DNA from: Bidens hawaiensis
Lineage: Eukaryota > Streptophyta > Magnoliopsida > Asterales > Asteraceae
Direction of reading: 5' to 3'
NCBI GenBank assembly: GCA_021521415.1
Contig: JAIQDT010014618.1
Location: forward strand, 62,001 to 126,000
Length of the DNA stretch: 64,000 nt
The notes under the pieces were generated by a model, which had not been told where the DNA came from, searched no databases, and worked only from the letters and a program-made list of their open reading frames with translations. Below are positions 1 to 12,236 of the stretch, piece after piece (the stretch's first letter is position 1; each line of letters begins with the position of its first letter). The position numbers and the translations under genes were made by a program.

Positions 1-1633
1 TAAGTCTTACCCAAAAACTCGCTGTCGGTTTGAAACTTCGTTCTCTGTATCATAAATGTATAGTTGAGCAAACTGAGGTTTGTTACCATCTAATGGAAGA
101 AGAGTTCCTATAGAATGGTAGTTTTCTCCACTTAGTCTAAACGTGTATGGAGTGTTTCCTCTATTAATGGAATTGTCAATTTTTCCACCCATTGATGTAA
201 AGGAGAACATTGAATTGAATCATCTAATATTTTTCAAAAAATACTTGCTTAAAGGATCCTCGCCACGAAATAACTTAACATAACTTTCATGAGGCTGTTT
301 TAATTCAGGCAGTTGAACATTCCCGCTGCGACAACATAAAGAGAAATTTGAATCGCCACTACTATGTTTTCCTCTCCTAGATTTAGCTTCCCATAAACAG
401 GCTTTGCATGAATTACATTGGAAAGTTTGATTACCAAGATCAAGGTAATCTGTACAACAAATGCAAAAGAAGTTATGGCATGGATTTAGAACATACTATG
501 TAGAATTACATAATGTATTAACAAATAACCTGATGATATGCCTTTAAAAACATCTACAACAAACTCAAAATCATTTAACGGCTGCATAGGTATAGCAGTA
601 GTATTGCTTGTTCTCCTTGTTCGTCCTTTACGCCTTGTTGATGAGGTACTTCCCGAATTTATGTAGTTAGAAACAGAAGCGCTATTACTCAATATTGGGT
701 TAGTGTTGATGTTAGAAGAAGTAACACAATCTGTTCAACAAAATATTATACGGAGTATAACTACTAACACAACAAATAAATATAATGATTAAAAGAAAAT
801 AGGCAATACTTGTGATAGACGGGCTTCTTTGGAAAATTTTGTTTAAAGAATGTTTTATTTTATCACGTTTCCCATCTAGAATATCCTTTCTTTGTTTTCG
901 TTTTGATGAAAACGAACTTTCAACTTGAGTAGATGTATCATCTGCAAATATATATATATATATATATATATATAGGATTAGGTTCATTTTAGAAGTATTT
1001 CTAAGTGCGAGAAGTGCGAGAAATGAATCCAACCAATCACATTTTTTCTTTTATTTTATCATTTATTTAATATTAAGGGTATAATAGTAAAATATATATT
1101 TTATTCATATTTGGCAAATCATAAAGAAAGGAGGAGTTACAAATAATTTATTTTTTTATTTGTTTTCAATATTGGACTATATGTCCATAATCCAGGAACT
1201 ATATTGAATTCTTTTTCTTTTTATTTTATCAATTGTGTCATTATCCGTATTATCATTTTTTTAATTAAATTTCATATATTGATTACATATAATGTTCTTG
1301 AATTCAACTGTGTCGACTAATTCAATCAAATCTACTTATCAAATTGATTATTTTTTATTAATATAGGTATGATATCAATTGTGACAGATAAAGTGTGTAC
1401 TATTAAATTATTAGACAAGGATATATTATTTTCAACACTCAATTTAAAATTTTTGTGATATCTTACAATATATGAATCAAGTTCGTCAACTGTGAGACTA
1501 TTAACGACTTTTACATGAACATAACTCGTATATTGGATAACAGTTTCACAAAAGAAAAACAAAACTCAGCTTATAAATTATAGTAAATATACAAGGCAAC
1601 GACAACCACAAATGATGTCCAATAATCAAAACT

Positions 1634-4341
1634 TGTCACACCCTCAAAATCCACTAACAGAGTTTTACCGTTAGAGGGTGTGAACTAACAGGATCGGATT
1701 CATTAGTTATAATCAAACCATAAAACAAAGTTTCAAAACCATGAAAACGTTTACGAGTATTTAAATGCGGAAGCGTAAAAAAAACATAAAACAAAATGTT
1801 GCGTCACGCAGGACGACTTAAACCCAATGATAACAGTTTTAAAAGAGTTTGCATAATAAAAGCGTTTTCAAGCAATGCATGATCCTATACCGCGCGCCCG
1901 CCTCGGCTACCTGAGAATAACATACTAAAAGTGTCAACACGGGGTTGGTGAGTTCACAAGTTTATATAAAATAAAGCGTTTAACGCTTGCGTTCAGCGTT
2001 TTGCGTTAAGCGTTTTGCGTTATGCGTTACCAGATAGTGTTATGTCAATTATATATCTATAGGTAGCTAGCCTATAAAACAAGTATTACTAAGTGTTCGA
2101 CACCGAAGCTGACTGTTTATCATTTGCCTTGCCACCAGGTCTATCCCGACCATGGTATGTGTTTAGCCAAAATTACACCCACTCGACCTCCAGTCGAGTT
2201 TAGCGTTGGGTGGGGTTTGTCAAACCCAGTAGTACTACTCAACAATGACTCGCTATTATCCAATATTAAACGGTTCGATGTGAATGAAGGACTTTAGTTA
2301 TTGCGTTTGCCACTTAGTCTTTACAAGTGATATATAACTAAATAACAAAATCTAAAGCGTTTTGGAGTATGTATTCTCCCCCAAGTAAAAGCGTTTAAAA
2401 GAGTTAAAAGGGGAACGTGAAACTCACTGTTTGCGAAGAATTCCCAAAATAAATCACCAAGTGATGCGCGTCACAGAAAACTCTCTCTAGCGTTCTAAAA
2501 CAATAAGGAGGTTTTCTAAGTATCGGAACTAATATCGAGTCTCTAGACCTGGCACATAATTCCTATGCACACAACATGTTTCGTGTTTCGTTTGTGAATC
2601 GTGTGTGACTTTAACAAGTGTATTTGTGATACGTTACATGTGTGAGCAATTATTTACGTGTCGTGTATTCATAATGTACATCACTAGCAATTACTTCCCG
2701 TAAGGGCAATTTGGTCAACACATAACAATTAACTAGCAATTATTCCCCGCAAGGGCAATTTGGTCAAATCATGACAATCAATTAGAAATTATTCCCCGCA
2801 AGGGTATTTTGGTCAAAATACGACAATTAGTTAACAATTATCCCCCGCAAGGGCAATTTGGTCAAAACATGATAATAAATTAGCAATCACCATGTTTCAT
2901 GCAACTTTCACAAAATTCAGCAACTAGTTTCTTAACGACAGAATTCTACTTGAAAAACTAGTCTATCCCACCGATCATAGCATCACAATAAATTTACCAA
3001 AAATCATCACAAAAGCATATATGTGTTAGGTTTCCAGAACATATTTTGTTGTATTTTTATTCCATACATATTTCTCACAAAGATCAATTTACCACAGCAA
3101 ACTCATAGCAGTCAAATTTATGCGCAACAGAATGTTATTTGAAATTCCCGTTAAATGAAAAATCCAATAAATGCAAGACCACTTGGGTTAGGTTCCTAAC
3201 TCAACAAGTCAACTTTTAGAAGTAGAACCAACCCAATTGGTCTCGTAGTTCATGAGATATAACATTTACAAAACAACCTAACAGCAGGTCTAACAACTCA
3301 GCTTTGCACAACGTTTTTGTAAAATCATAAAGGTTAACTTTTACACGTCCAAAAATTGCAAATTTACATTCTTTAGAAACTAGACTCAACCTAGTTTACT
3401 GTAGTATCAATTATCTCAATCAATTTTCACATTTACACCCCGTTACAGTCAGTTGAACATCAACAACACAATCTGTCCAGAAACTGTTTACATCCAAACT
3501 CAACATATTAACTATCTATGGACCACAAATCATTCATATAACATTCTAGACACTATAACCACTATCCATGCATATCAATTACACCATACATACATGATTA
3601 GGGTTTTATTTGAATTCAAAATCAAGAACACATCAATTAACATGTAATAAAACCAATTCTAGTCATCATATCACAATCAATCCATCATCAAATCAAGATA
3701 AAACATATGAACACATATACATATGAAAATCGGACCTAGGGTTTGCAATTATACCTTCAAAAACACCAATACAAGCAATAGGAAGGTAGAGGATGGCTAG
3801 AAACGGATGTAGGATGCTTCAATTGTGAAAAACAAGATCAAAAACCAAGAGATATGTGTGTGTATGTGAGCCGATCATGAGGAGACGGGGGGGGGGGGGG
3901 TGGCCGTCGGTTTTGGGAAGAGGAAGAGGGAGGAGAGGTTAGGGTTTATATTTATTAATAATAATAACATGTTACACTTTAGTCCCTCAACTTCTAGTTT
4001 GTACTTTTCTAGCTTAATTAACTAGTTCTAGCACATTGAGTTAACGTTTATAATAATGTTATCACATAACACATAAGTCTAACACATAATTATCACATAA
4101 TTATTGTTTTGACGTTTTTCGTTTATTCACCAATTGTTTGCGTCAACTCGTTTGCGTCAACTCGTTTGCGTTTCGGTGCAATTCCCGAAAGACTACACAT
4201 GTAGTAAGTGTCAAGCGTCATTTAAACCCTAGTTTAAATGTAATGAGGTGTGCGTTATAGATTCAGTGATCTTTAAGTTTGAATTGACGGAGTTGAGTTA
4301 ACGGAGTTAACGGAGTTAACCTGAAATTGACGATTGTCACA
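1634..4341 (-). mobile_element. LTR, family D, with a short piece of Gypsy internal sequence
   Basis: On the minus strand this begins TGTGACAATCG at 4341 and ends GGGTGTGACA at 1634, a TG...CA LTR of about 2.7 kb. Just outside its 5' end (4342 to about 4400, minus strand) is a stretch containing TTTTCGGGACGAAAATT, which resembles the end of pol next to the 3' LTR in plant Gypsy elements. It is therefore read as a 3' LTR with about 90 bp of internal DNA. The pentamer AAACT occurs at 1629-1633 and again at 4434-4438. If this is the TSD, the element lost its 5' part after insertion; a chance match is possible. It contains a 14-base poly-G run at 3887-3900. No ORF of note. Confidence 0.55.
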
Positions 4342-5199
4342 TCATTCCCATGTTAAAGAATTTTCGTCCCGAAAATTTGAGTCAAGTCGTGATGAGTGTC
4401 TGAATAAGTAAGAAAAATTTTCAGTTTGTCATAAAACTGGTTTCGATTAATCGACCTGCGGAACCTTAATAACAAATATGTTGAGTTCTCCCAAGCCACA
4501 TAAATTAGCTGCTAATGGGATCCTTGTATCATATAGTGAACTGCTTCTTCCATCACTGCAACCCAAATTAAAGTACAAATCTTCATCAATAATACATTGA
4601 AAACTGAAAAATATAGATAGCACTTCTGGCACATTTACTAATGAATGAGTCAATTTGTGTTATCCTTTATCAGTAACGAGTTATATGAGTCTTAAAATAA
4701 CTTTATAATTATAATAATAAAAAAACCTTTTGTAACAATATTTAGCACTTTAACTAAAGAAGATTTATTATTATAATAAACATATTTAAACCTAAACTTG
4801 TTTTCCCATTCCATGTTCTGGTGCACCAACCGAGATGGCCAGGAGGCGAGGGCTGGCGTCATTACGCTTGGGCTTGCTAGACGTCATTATCCAATAAACA
4901 AATTAATACAGTACAACATTTATGATTTACTACACAAAAGCATTGCGTCCTATACATCTATTATACACACAAACAATCATTTATTATCTATAAAGCGTAA
5001 CAACTTAAAAGACATACACAAACCATACATATACACAGCTAGGCATGAAAACTAAAAACACTTCCAATTGCAACAAACGTGTTATACAACAACTAAGACA
5101 TTATATACTACACCTAAAAACAAAGTAACAAAAGATCAAAATGTCATACACATTAACCATTATATCATACGCATCAAACAACGATATTAATACTAAAAC

Positions 5200-5960
5200 A
5201 TGACAAATTTAATAAACCTACATAATTTCAATAGCTCATCCTACGCAATAATAATAATAACCCGTACACGTGCTCTAAAAAACACCTACATAAATCATAT
5301 AAAGCCTACACAAGTTCTATATTTATAACATAATTCATATAAAGCCTACACAAGTTCAATATCTTTACAACAAACCATACACCGTACAAAGCTCATACAC
5401 AATAACCAATAACACATACATATTTACATAAATACATTTTTAATTGCAATTACTAAACCTACACAAAAAACATAACCCCTAATAAGCGTACACAAAAAAC
5501 AAGCCAACACAGACCACAAGAAGCCTACACACAAAAAAAAGCCTACACATACCACAAGCACAGGAAACAAGCCTACACAAAAAACAATCTACACATTACC
5601 TAAATAAGCGTACGCAATAAACAAACTGCATACACAAGAAGCTTAGTAAACCTACATAGTAAACAAAATGCATACACAAGAAGCTTAGTAAACCTACATA
5701 GTAAACAAACAACATACACAATAACCACAATCACTCCTACATAGGAAACAAATTACTTACACAACATGCTCATTAACCCTCCACAAAAAATGGTAAACAC
5801 ATTAACTACTTAAGCATAAATAGTGCCTAGTCAACAACCTACACAAATAACAAACTACACAATAACTAAGTAAGCATACACCGAATATCCCATATTATTT
5901 ATAATTTTATATCCAACACCTAAATATATAATCTCCCCATATATACAATTGTTAACTCCT
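5200..5960. repeat. Degenerate CCTACACA-rich low-complexity stretch
   Basis: About a dozen irregularly spaced copies of AACCTACACA/AGCCTACACAA, mixed with ACAAAAAACAA runs, fill this stretch. The spacing is not constant, so it is a simple-sequence-like expansion rather than a clean tandem array. It sits inside the element that splits the Helitron Rep/helicase gene. The short ORFs crossing it are not credible genes. Confidence 0.6.
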
Positions 5961-8100
5961 ACACTAATATGTTGTTAAATTCAATAACAACAAATGGAGT
6001 AACCCTAGACGGCAAACAACAATATTATCAAATATATACATCCTTGTATAAACATGATATTATAATTAACAAAGGCCATCAAAGATGCACCCTACACATG
6101 CTCCATGTCTTGTGTATGGAAATTTCCAAAAAAATATATATTAACATAATAATAGTTCTATAGTATAATTTGTGTAGGGTACTGTAATAATCTACGAAAT
6201 ACTATGAAATAATTGTTTTAAAAAAACCTGATTTAAGTACAAAAATTCATACCTTGATGACAAATAACATAGAAAAAAATTACGAATATAGGCATGGAAG
6301 TATAACAGAGACGATGAGAGACGTTGATTGAAAAAATAAATCAGAAAGAAGGCAACTAACCGTAACCTCGAAAAACGCCAAATTAATCTGGACGAGAACT
6401 CAATGATTATCAGCTATGAACGAATCCTTCCATATACCCTAGCTAACTGAATATCTCGTAATGATTAAAGATTTTGCGAATCGCTGCTACTTTGAATATG
6501 ATTTTGGCAGATGCGATTTGGTGATTAAGGCACAAAAAGGGGAAACCGAAGATTATATTAACGTTTCCATTATTCAGCCTACATTATTAAGACATTTTTA
6601 CCCTTTTATATTAAAACAGGTTATACTGAGATCTTGGTATTTACACAAATGCCATTTGTATTCTACACCATTGATTACATGTCATCAATTGTTGAGATCT
6701 ACTTCTCACACTTCTCACTCTAATTTCATTTCTCGCATGAACCGTCCCCTATATATATATAATATAAAATGTAAAATGAATAATAAATATAACAATAATA
6801 AGATAATTTCAATATTCTAGAAATATGCAAAAAGATACGTACGTTTGTTATATTGCGAATTATTGTTTACGGTTGGTAATGTATACGGATATACGTTTTC
6901 CTTCCCCTTGTAAGACTTAGACAAAGAACCGCTTTGAACTTCAAACGGTGTATAGGTTATGTTATTAGAACCTGCATTTAGGATTTTAATATAAATCAAT
7001 CAAAATAATAACAATAAATTTAAACAAATAACAAACCATAATACATTTAAAACTTACTTGCAAGAGAATTACACACATAATTACTTGGTGTGTTGTTTTG
7101 AAATATTGTAACTTGTGTATTGTTTGAAACATAACCAAACTGCCCAATTTGAGGTTGACCTTTGTTTCAACAAATGTACAATCGGAAAATAAATTAACAA
7201 AATAGAAAATACCAAATTAATATTACAAAACAAACGTATTCAACTTCATTATAATTATTATTAAAAAATTGACGTTTACAGATTATACCGTATTGATTGT
7301 AATGATAGTTTGGAGATGAGTATCGGTTCAAGAAACATGTATTAGGAGGATTAACATGAACACTTTGAACATTATTTTGCTGTGGCGTGTTTGAAACATC
7401 AGACAATGGTTTTCTTGGAAGCTTACCTAAAAGAAAAATAAAATACGGTTTAAATCAAAAAATCAATACCGCTAAAGAATAGGTATGGTTGATAGCTTCT
7501 TAAGGATTAAATACAATACCATTTGGATCGTCGTTGTTGATCTTTGAGGTGGAGGGAGTAGATTTTCGTTTCTTTGAAGATGAAGACATTATTAGAGAAA
7601 TAAGAGTGAAAATTGTGGAATAGATGTTAATAAATTATACAAAAGGATAAATATGGAAGATAGTTATAATAGAATATTAACTGATTTCATAATATTACAT
7701 ATATTTTGATATGTGATTATAATAATAATTTGGAAAGTATCTTTAAGTATTGATAACGATTATATATTGTTAATTTTAAGATAATATTTAGGAAATAAGG
7801 ATAATATCCAATATAAATCCAATTTAAATATTCTATTCTCTAATATGTTCAAAGTTAATAAGTATAAAAGGTGTTACCGTATAATATTTAAAACATGATA
7901 GATTAGGTTACATACAAGTTTTGTTTTTTATGATTATGTTAACAAATAATTAGATATCAAAAAAAAAGGAAAGAAATAACAATACAATCAAACATTCTTC
8001 CAAGAGCAGACAAAATTAAATTTTAAATACCATAGTGCTTATAACAAAGTTTGAATAACGACAAAATTAAAAAAATAACATAAACGATAAATAAAACTCA

Positions 8101-9423
8101 TCAACCATCAACTTCAACCACAACTAAAACATCATCGTCCTTATAATAACGAATAACCAAAGTGTTGCCAAAATATAACCGATTGTTGATTACGTAATCC
8201 TTCCATCCAATTAACGAAAAACACCCCTTCTCTTTTTGGCCTCCGTTTTTAACTTTGAAGATTGTTTCCGAGCCGGCTAAACTTTTGAACTTAATTAAGC
8301 GTTTCTTTTTTAGATTTGCAAGTCTCCCGACCTCAGCTGGTAATCGCTAAGAAAAAAAACATACAAATTTTATATGATTATTTTTACAGTTAAAAAAACA
8401 TAACAAAAAATAAAAGGGTAATTATATTTATCACTATACGATATTCAATCTTCTTAGGAACTCTGAATAACAATTAGAGTTTTCAGCCTTATTTTTTTTA
8501 TCATGATTCAAACCTGTATTGTGAGAATAACCAACTACCGATTGGTAATATGGAGAATCGACTGTATGTTCACCATTCGGATTGAAGTTTGTTAATTGAT
8601 GACAAACAATTGGTGGTAAATGTGGAAACAATAAAGGAATACCGTTCTTGTCATACACTCTTAAATCAATGGTAGAATTGTTAACATACTTCTACCATAG
8701 AACGTCACCATCTCTGAAACACAAATCTTGAACCAATTGTTTCCAACCTTCACCAAACAAATAGTGTTTTTTGTAAAATTTAAAACTGATCTCCCATGAA
8801 TGGTTATGATAAAAAATAAACTTAATTACTCCGATATGAAGCGAGTCTTGAAATTGAGTATCAATATTCTTCTTTGAAACAGCTTGTAAAGAAAATAGGA
8901 AAACATACTATATGTTAAAAACCATTCTAATATATATATTTATATAACTGGCTATTAAGTAATAACAGTTAATAAGAATTATACCAATTTATCATTCATT
9001 CTGTTATGATCGTATAAAACAAATGTCTGTCGATGCCCAATAGAAATTGCCTTATTTGAAGGAGTTCTAAGTAACCATTTACTATCATCTTCAAATGAAA
9101 TAAAAATAATTCTCTGATAAGGACGAATCTTCAAAGAAGACATTAGATCAAGAACTCCATCACCCAAACAAACTGTTTTTTCTAGTTTTTTTAACTCCAC
9201 TATCGATGATCCTTTGTAATGATGAATTTCTACTGTTTTAGGCAACACGTTAAACATCGAAGAATTTTGCAAGATAAATTCTTTGGGAATTTCCTAACAA
9301 AAAATTTAATATTTACAACAATTAGGTATTGAATGTTTAGAGAAATATATTATCATATAATTTTAATAATACCTGAATAGGAAATTTGGGATCTTCGATA
9401 AGCATGAGAAAAGAAGTTGTCAT
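8101..9423 (-). pseudogene. B3 DNA-binding domain protein (REM-like), copy 1, in Helitron
   Basis: Starts at ATG 9423 (MTTSFLMLIEDPKFPIQ), with a GT donor after CAG. Later exons read EIPKEFILQNSSMFNVLPKT... up to a GTATAA donor near 8990, then a B3 core near 8690-8885 (SWEISFKFYKKHYLFGEGWK, then QLVQDLCFRDGDVLW). A second B3-like segment at 8350-8101 reads RLPAEVGRLANL..., GWKDYVINNRLYFGNTLVI and ends VVVEVDG. Two B3 domains in tandem match REM-type proteins, plant DNA-binding proteins. A TAG at 8692-8694 follows the Trp of the first B3 core, so the frame is broken unless an unseen intron removes it. It lies between the RPA-like and Rep/helicase genes in the same orientation. A role in transposition or capture of a host gene are both possible. 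Confidence 0.68.
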
Positions 9424-10126
9424 AACCAAAATAATCTTTCTACATCAAACACAATAATGTTTATGTAAAATTTTAGTTATTGACATATTAATCTAAGAAA
9501 TATAAGTTATATAAGAATCGTGAAAAGTTAATCTATACATTATACGAAGAAAATTAGAAAGTAAGGAATGGAGAAATACATGAAAGACGGCAGGGAGAAT
9601 GAAAAAGAAGATGTTAAACCTAAAAGATGATTAGGTATTTAAAACGTTTTTTAAAATTAGATTCTAACTTAGTTAATAGGCGGCATATTTGTTAGAATAC
9701 AAATTAACATAAAAGGAAAATAGGAGGGGCGGGTATTGAATTTGAATTATATATTCTAGAAGAATCATATGAACTTAACAAATTTAAACACATTTATTTG
9801 TTAGTTATAATCAAATATGGAAAACATATACTATGAAAAAATAAAACATCTGCTAAATAAGTAAATTTAATATAAAATTAATATATACTAATCATAAAAT
9901 TCTATAACATTTATAATAACAATAACACCACATCAACATGTATGACAAAGACCAAGATATGATAAACATATGTTCTATAAGATCTTTTAAGTTTATACAA
10001 AACATTAATACTTAATAAAGATATTAAATACAATACATAAAAAAGTGTCATGGTAGCATAACTTAAAAAACATAAACATAATATTCTTGAAATCCAACAT
10101 TGATAACGGAAAAACTAAGTTGAAAC

Positions 10127-11535
10127 CTATTCAAATACTTGGGACATGATTAGAGAATGAGTGGGACGGTTGTACTCGAGTAGACATTTCTTCCCAAACT
10201 CGAGTGAATTAAGACAAACAAATTGTGGCCAGTCATTAACTCCAAACTTGTAATTACCCTAATTGTATTCCATGTGGATTTTAGTCATGACATCTTCACC
10301 ATTTGGGTTTATCAACACCAACTCAGTCTCCTTATTCAACCCATTGGCACGTGCAAAATCAACAGGTAAACGCTGTAAAAAATATAAACAAAAGTATTTA
10401 GTATTTATAATAATACATACTTAAATAGATAATACGTATGTATACCATGACCAATTTATGACAATGGAACATAACTTACTAAACGATCCCTAATAACAAC
10501 TTCAACAAAATTGTTACTCACATGTTCATCTTGAATCCAAACACCTTGATGATCAACAACACCAAAGCTTTCATCATCTAATTATAAAAACATACAACAA
10601 AGGTTAAAAAATAAATATATTTTCTGAAATATATTAGGTGAATATTGGGAAATTAACCTGAAATAGTAACTATATCTAGACCAACAACAAAACTTTGTTG
10701 AGCAAACTGTGTACGTTCAACACCACGACTATCAAACACGTATAACCTGAGAGAATTTTCATCCACCGGTAAAAACACAAGATAATCATTAACTTGTAAG
10801 TTAACATGCATTGCTAAACTGGGCCATTCACCAACAAATGCGTATCCATGAATACTGCTTTTCAAACTTTTAAACACAAGAGTCCATTTACTTCCATCAA
10901 CTAAAGAAACATCCCAGTTGGCAGATGATCTACCACGCTTCAGATATGAAAGGTAACATACAAGTTGATCGTCTCTTAATTGATGTAAACAATAATAACA
11001 AATAAGTAAAAGATAAATTTTACGTATTAAAAAAATAAATATAAAAAAGTTTAAAATTTATATATACAAACGAATAATAATACGCTTTAACATACCAACT
11101 TATTCATTGTTGGATAAGAGACATAGACGTCAAAAACCTTATGCCTTCAGTCCGGATGTTCTGGAACATATAACAATCTCCACTCGTGTGGCCGAGTGGG
11201 AAAGAAAACTAAAACATCTCCAAATAAGAAACTGTTGTCTTTTACAAATGGGAACCATCCATTGGCAAATACATACTTATCAATGCTCAATTCAATATCA
11301 ACAGTCCACTCTTGGTTTAGATGGGTGATGGAAACAGTCTCATTGAAAGGTTCATGTGGAAAAAGAAGCTTAAAATAATTTGGGAATTTTCTATAGAATA
11401 TAACAGAAACCATATTTTAATATACTAACCTCACAATTATAAGTACATAATAATAACAACTACTTTTAAATGGTAGATACTGACCATATGTTCAAGGGAT
11501 GATTGATTAAACACAGCTAGTGCAGGATAATCCAT
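10127..11535 (-). pseudogene. B3 DNA-binding domain protein (REM-like), copy 2, in Helitron
   Basis: Starts at ATG 11535 (MDYPALAVFNQSSLEHM). A first B3 domain at 11413-11150 has the expected pattern (RKFPNYFKLLFPHEP, VSITHLNQEWTVDIEL, FANGWFPFVKDNSFLFGDVL). A second at about 10980-10650 reads NWDVSLVDGSKW, YAFVGEWPSLAMHVNLQVND, YLVFLPV, VFDSRG. A third B3-like segment at 10375-10130 starts RLPVDFARANGLNKE and has FGVNDWPQFVCLNSLEFG. A TGA at 11147-11149 and a TAG at 10259-10261 interrupt the frame. Layout and start resemble copy 1, so the two may be an old tandem duplication inside the Helitron. The B3 family is clear from domain pattern; subfamily and function are not. Confidence 0.68.
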
Positions 11536-12236
11536 CTGATTAACAAATAACAATGGTAATTAGCCTAGACAAAAACTAAAAAATTAACATTAATGATGAA
11601 GAATATGAATAATTAAGAAGAAAAATCTAAAAAGAGGGATTATCTGGGACAAAATCAAAAACTAATTAGGGTTGAAGGAAAGAACTTACCTTCAAAACCT
11701 GGAAGAAGAATCAAAGAATGATGTTGATATTGATCGGATTGTAAAAATAGATTAAAAAATTATAATTTTGTTATAAATGATACAAAAGGTCGGTTTTAAA
11801 CCCGGGTCATTATAGGGTAAACGGGTTTCTTGGAAATATAAACATCACATTTAATAATTGGAATATATTTAAAGTGGAGTATAAGTTAAGTACAATATCT
11901 TTAATATTTATATTTCTCTTAAATTTAAACTTTGGGAGAAGGTAGTTACATTTTTGAGAGACTAATACAATTCCACCAAATTTATCGAATTAAAATTTTA
12001 AATAACATACCATAAAATAATTAAAATAAAATTAGTGACTTGCAATACACAATAGAAACAAAATAAGGTTAATGATAATATAAAGAAATAAAAAACCACC
12101 ATGATAAATGTATGTGAACAAAAATAAAACCAACAATCAAGTCTTCAAAAACACCACCAAATTAAGTCTTAAAATAGAAATAACACCGAACAGACTCAGG
12201 TGTATTTATTATAAAAATGTGAAATATATGTTGAAG

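Larger units (their letters stand above)
948..6766. mobile_element. Inserted element with TATATATAGG...GGTTCA inverted ends, splitting Rep/helicase
   Basis: The left edge reads (TA)n followed by GGATTAGGTTCATTTTAG and a GAGAAGTGCGAGAAATGA segment. The right edge, read on the opposite strand, is (TA)n, GGGGACGGTTCATGCGAG and a similar GAGAAATGAAATTAGAGTG segment. The two ends thus form an imperfect inverted pair in TA-rich target DNA, and they bracket the interruption of the Helitron Rep/helicase reading frame. The interior holds an LTR (1634-4341), a CCTACACA-rich stretch and a few short unassigned ORFs (1332-1562, 4447-4653 on minus, 6461-6820 on plus). I do not recognise proteins in these. 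Whether the two ends belong to one insertion or to two copies of one family is not settled. Confidence 0.45.
1..7589 (-). pseudogene. Helitron Rep/helicase, N-terminal part, broken
   Basis: The minus strand at 7-210 encodes the start of the Helitron_like_N domain (FTSMGGKIDNS, then PYTFRLSGENYHSIG and QLYIYDTENEV). Upstream at 240-480 is a Cys-rich segment (CICCTDYLDLG, CNSCKACLWEAK, FSLCCRSGNVQLPELK) typical of the region before that domain. The N-terminus starts at 7589 (MSSSSKKRKSTPSTSK), splices after 7520, and continues with RKPLSDVSNTPQQNN near 7400, a spacer near 7060-7170 and a spacer at 6835-6974. The next recognisable segment is at about 945-800 (STQVESSFSSKRKQRKDIL), so about 5.9 kb of foreign DNA splits it. 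A TGA at 220-222 replaces a sense codon between NIR and FNSMFSF. The HUH catalytic motifs and helicase domain would lie beyond position 1. Known role of the family: single-strand nicking and unwinding in rolling-circle transposition. Confidence 0.8.
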
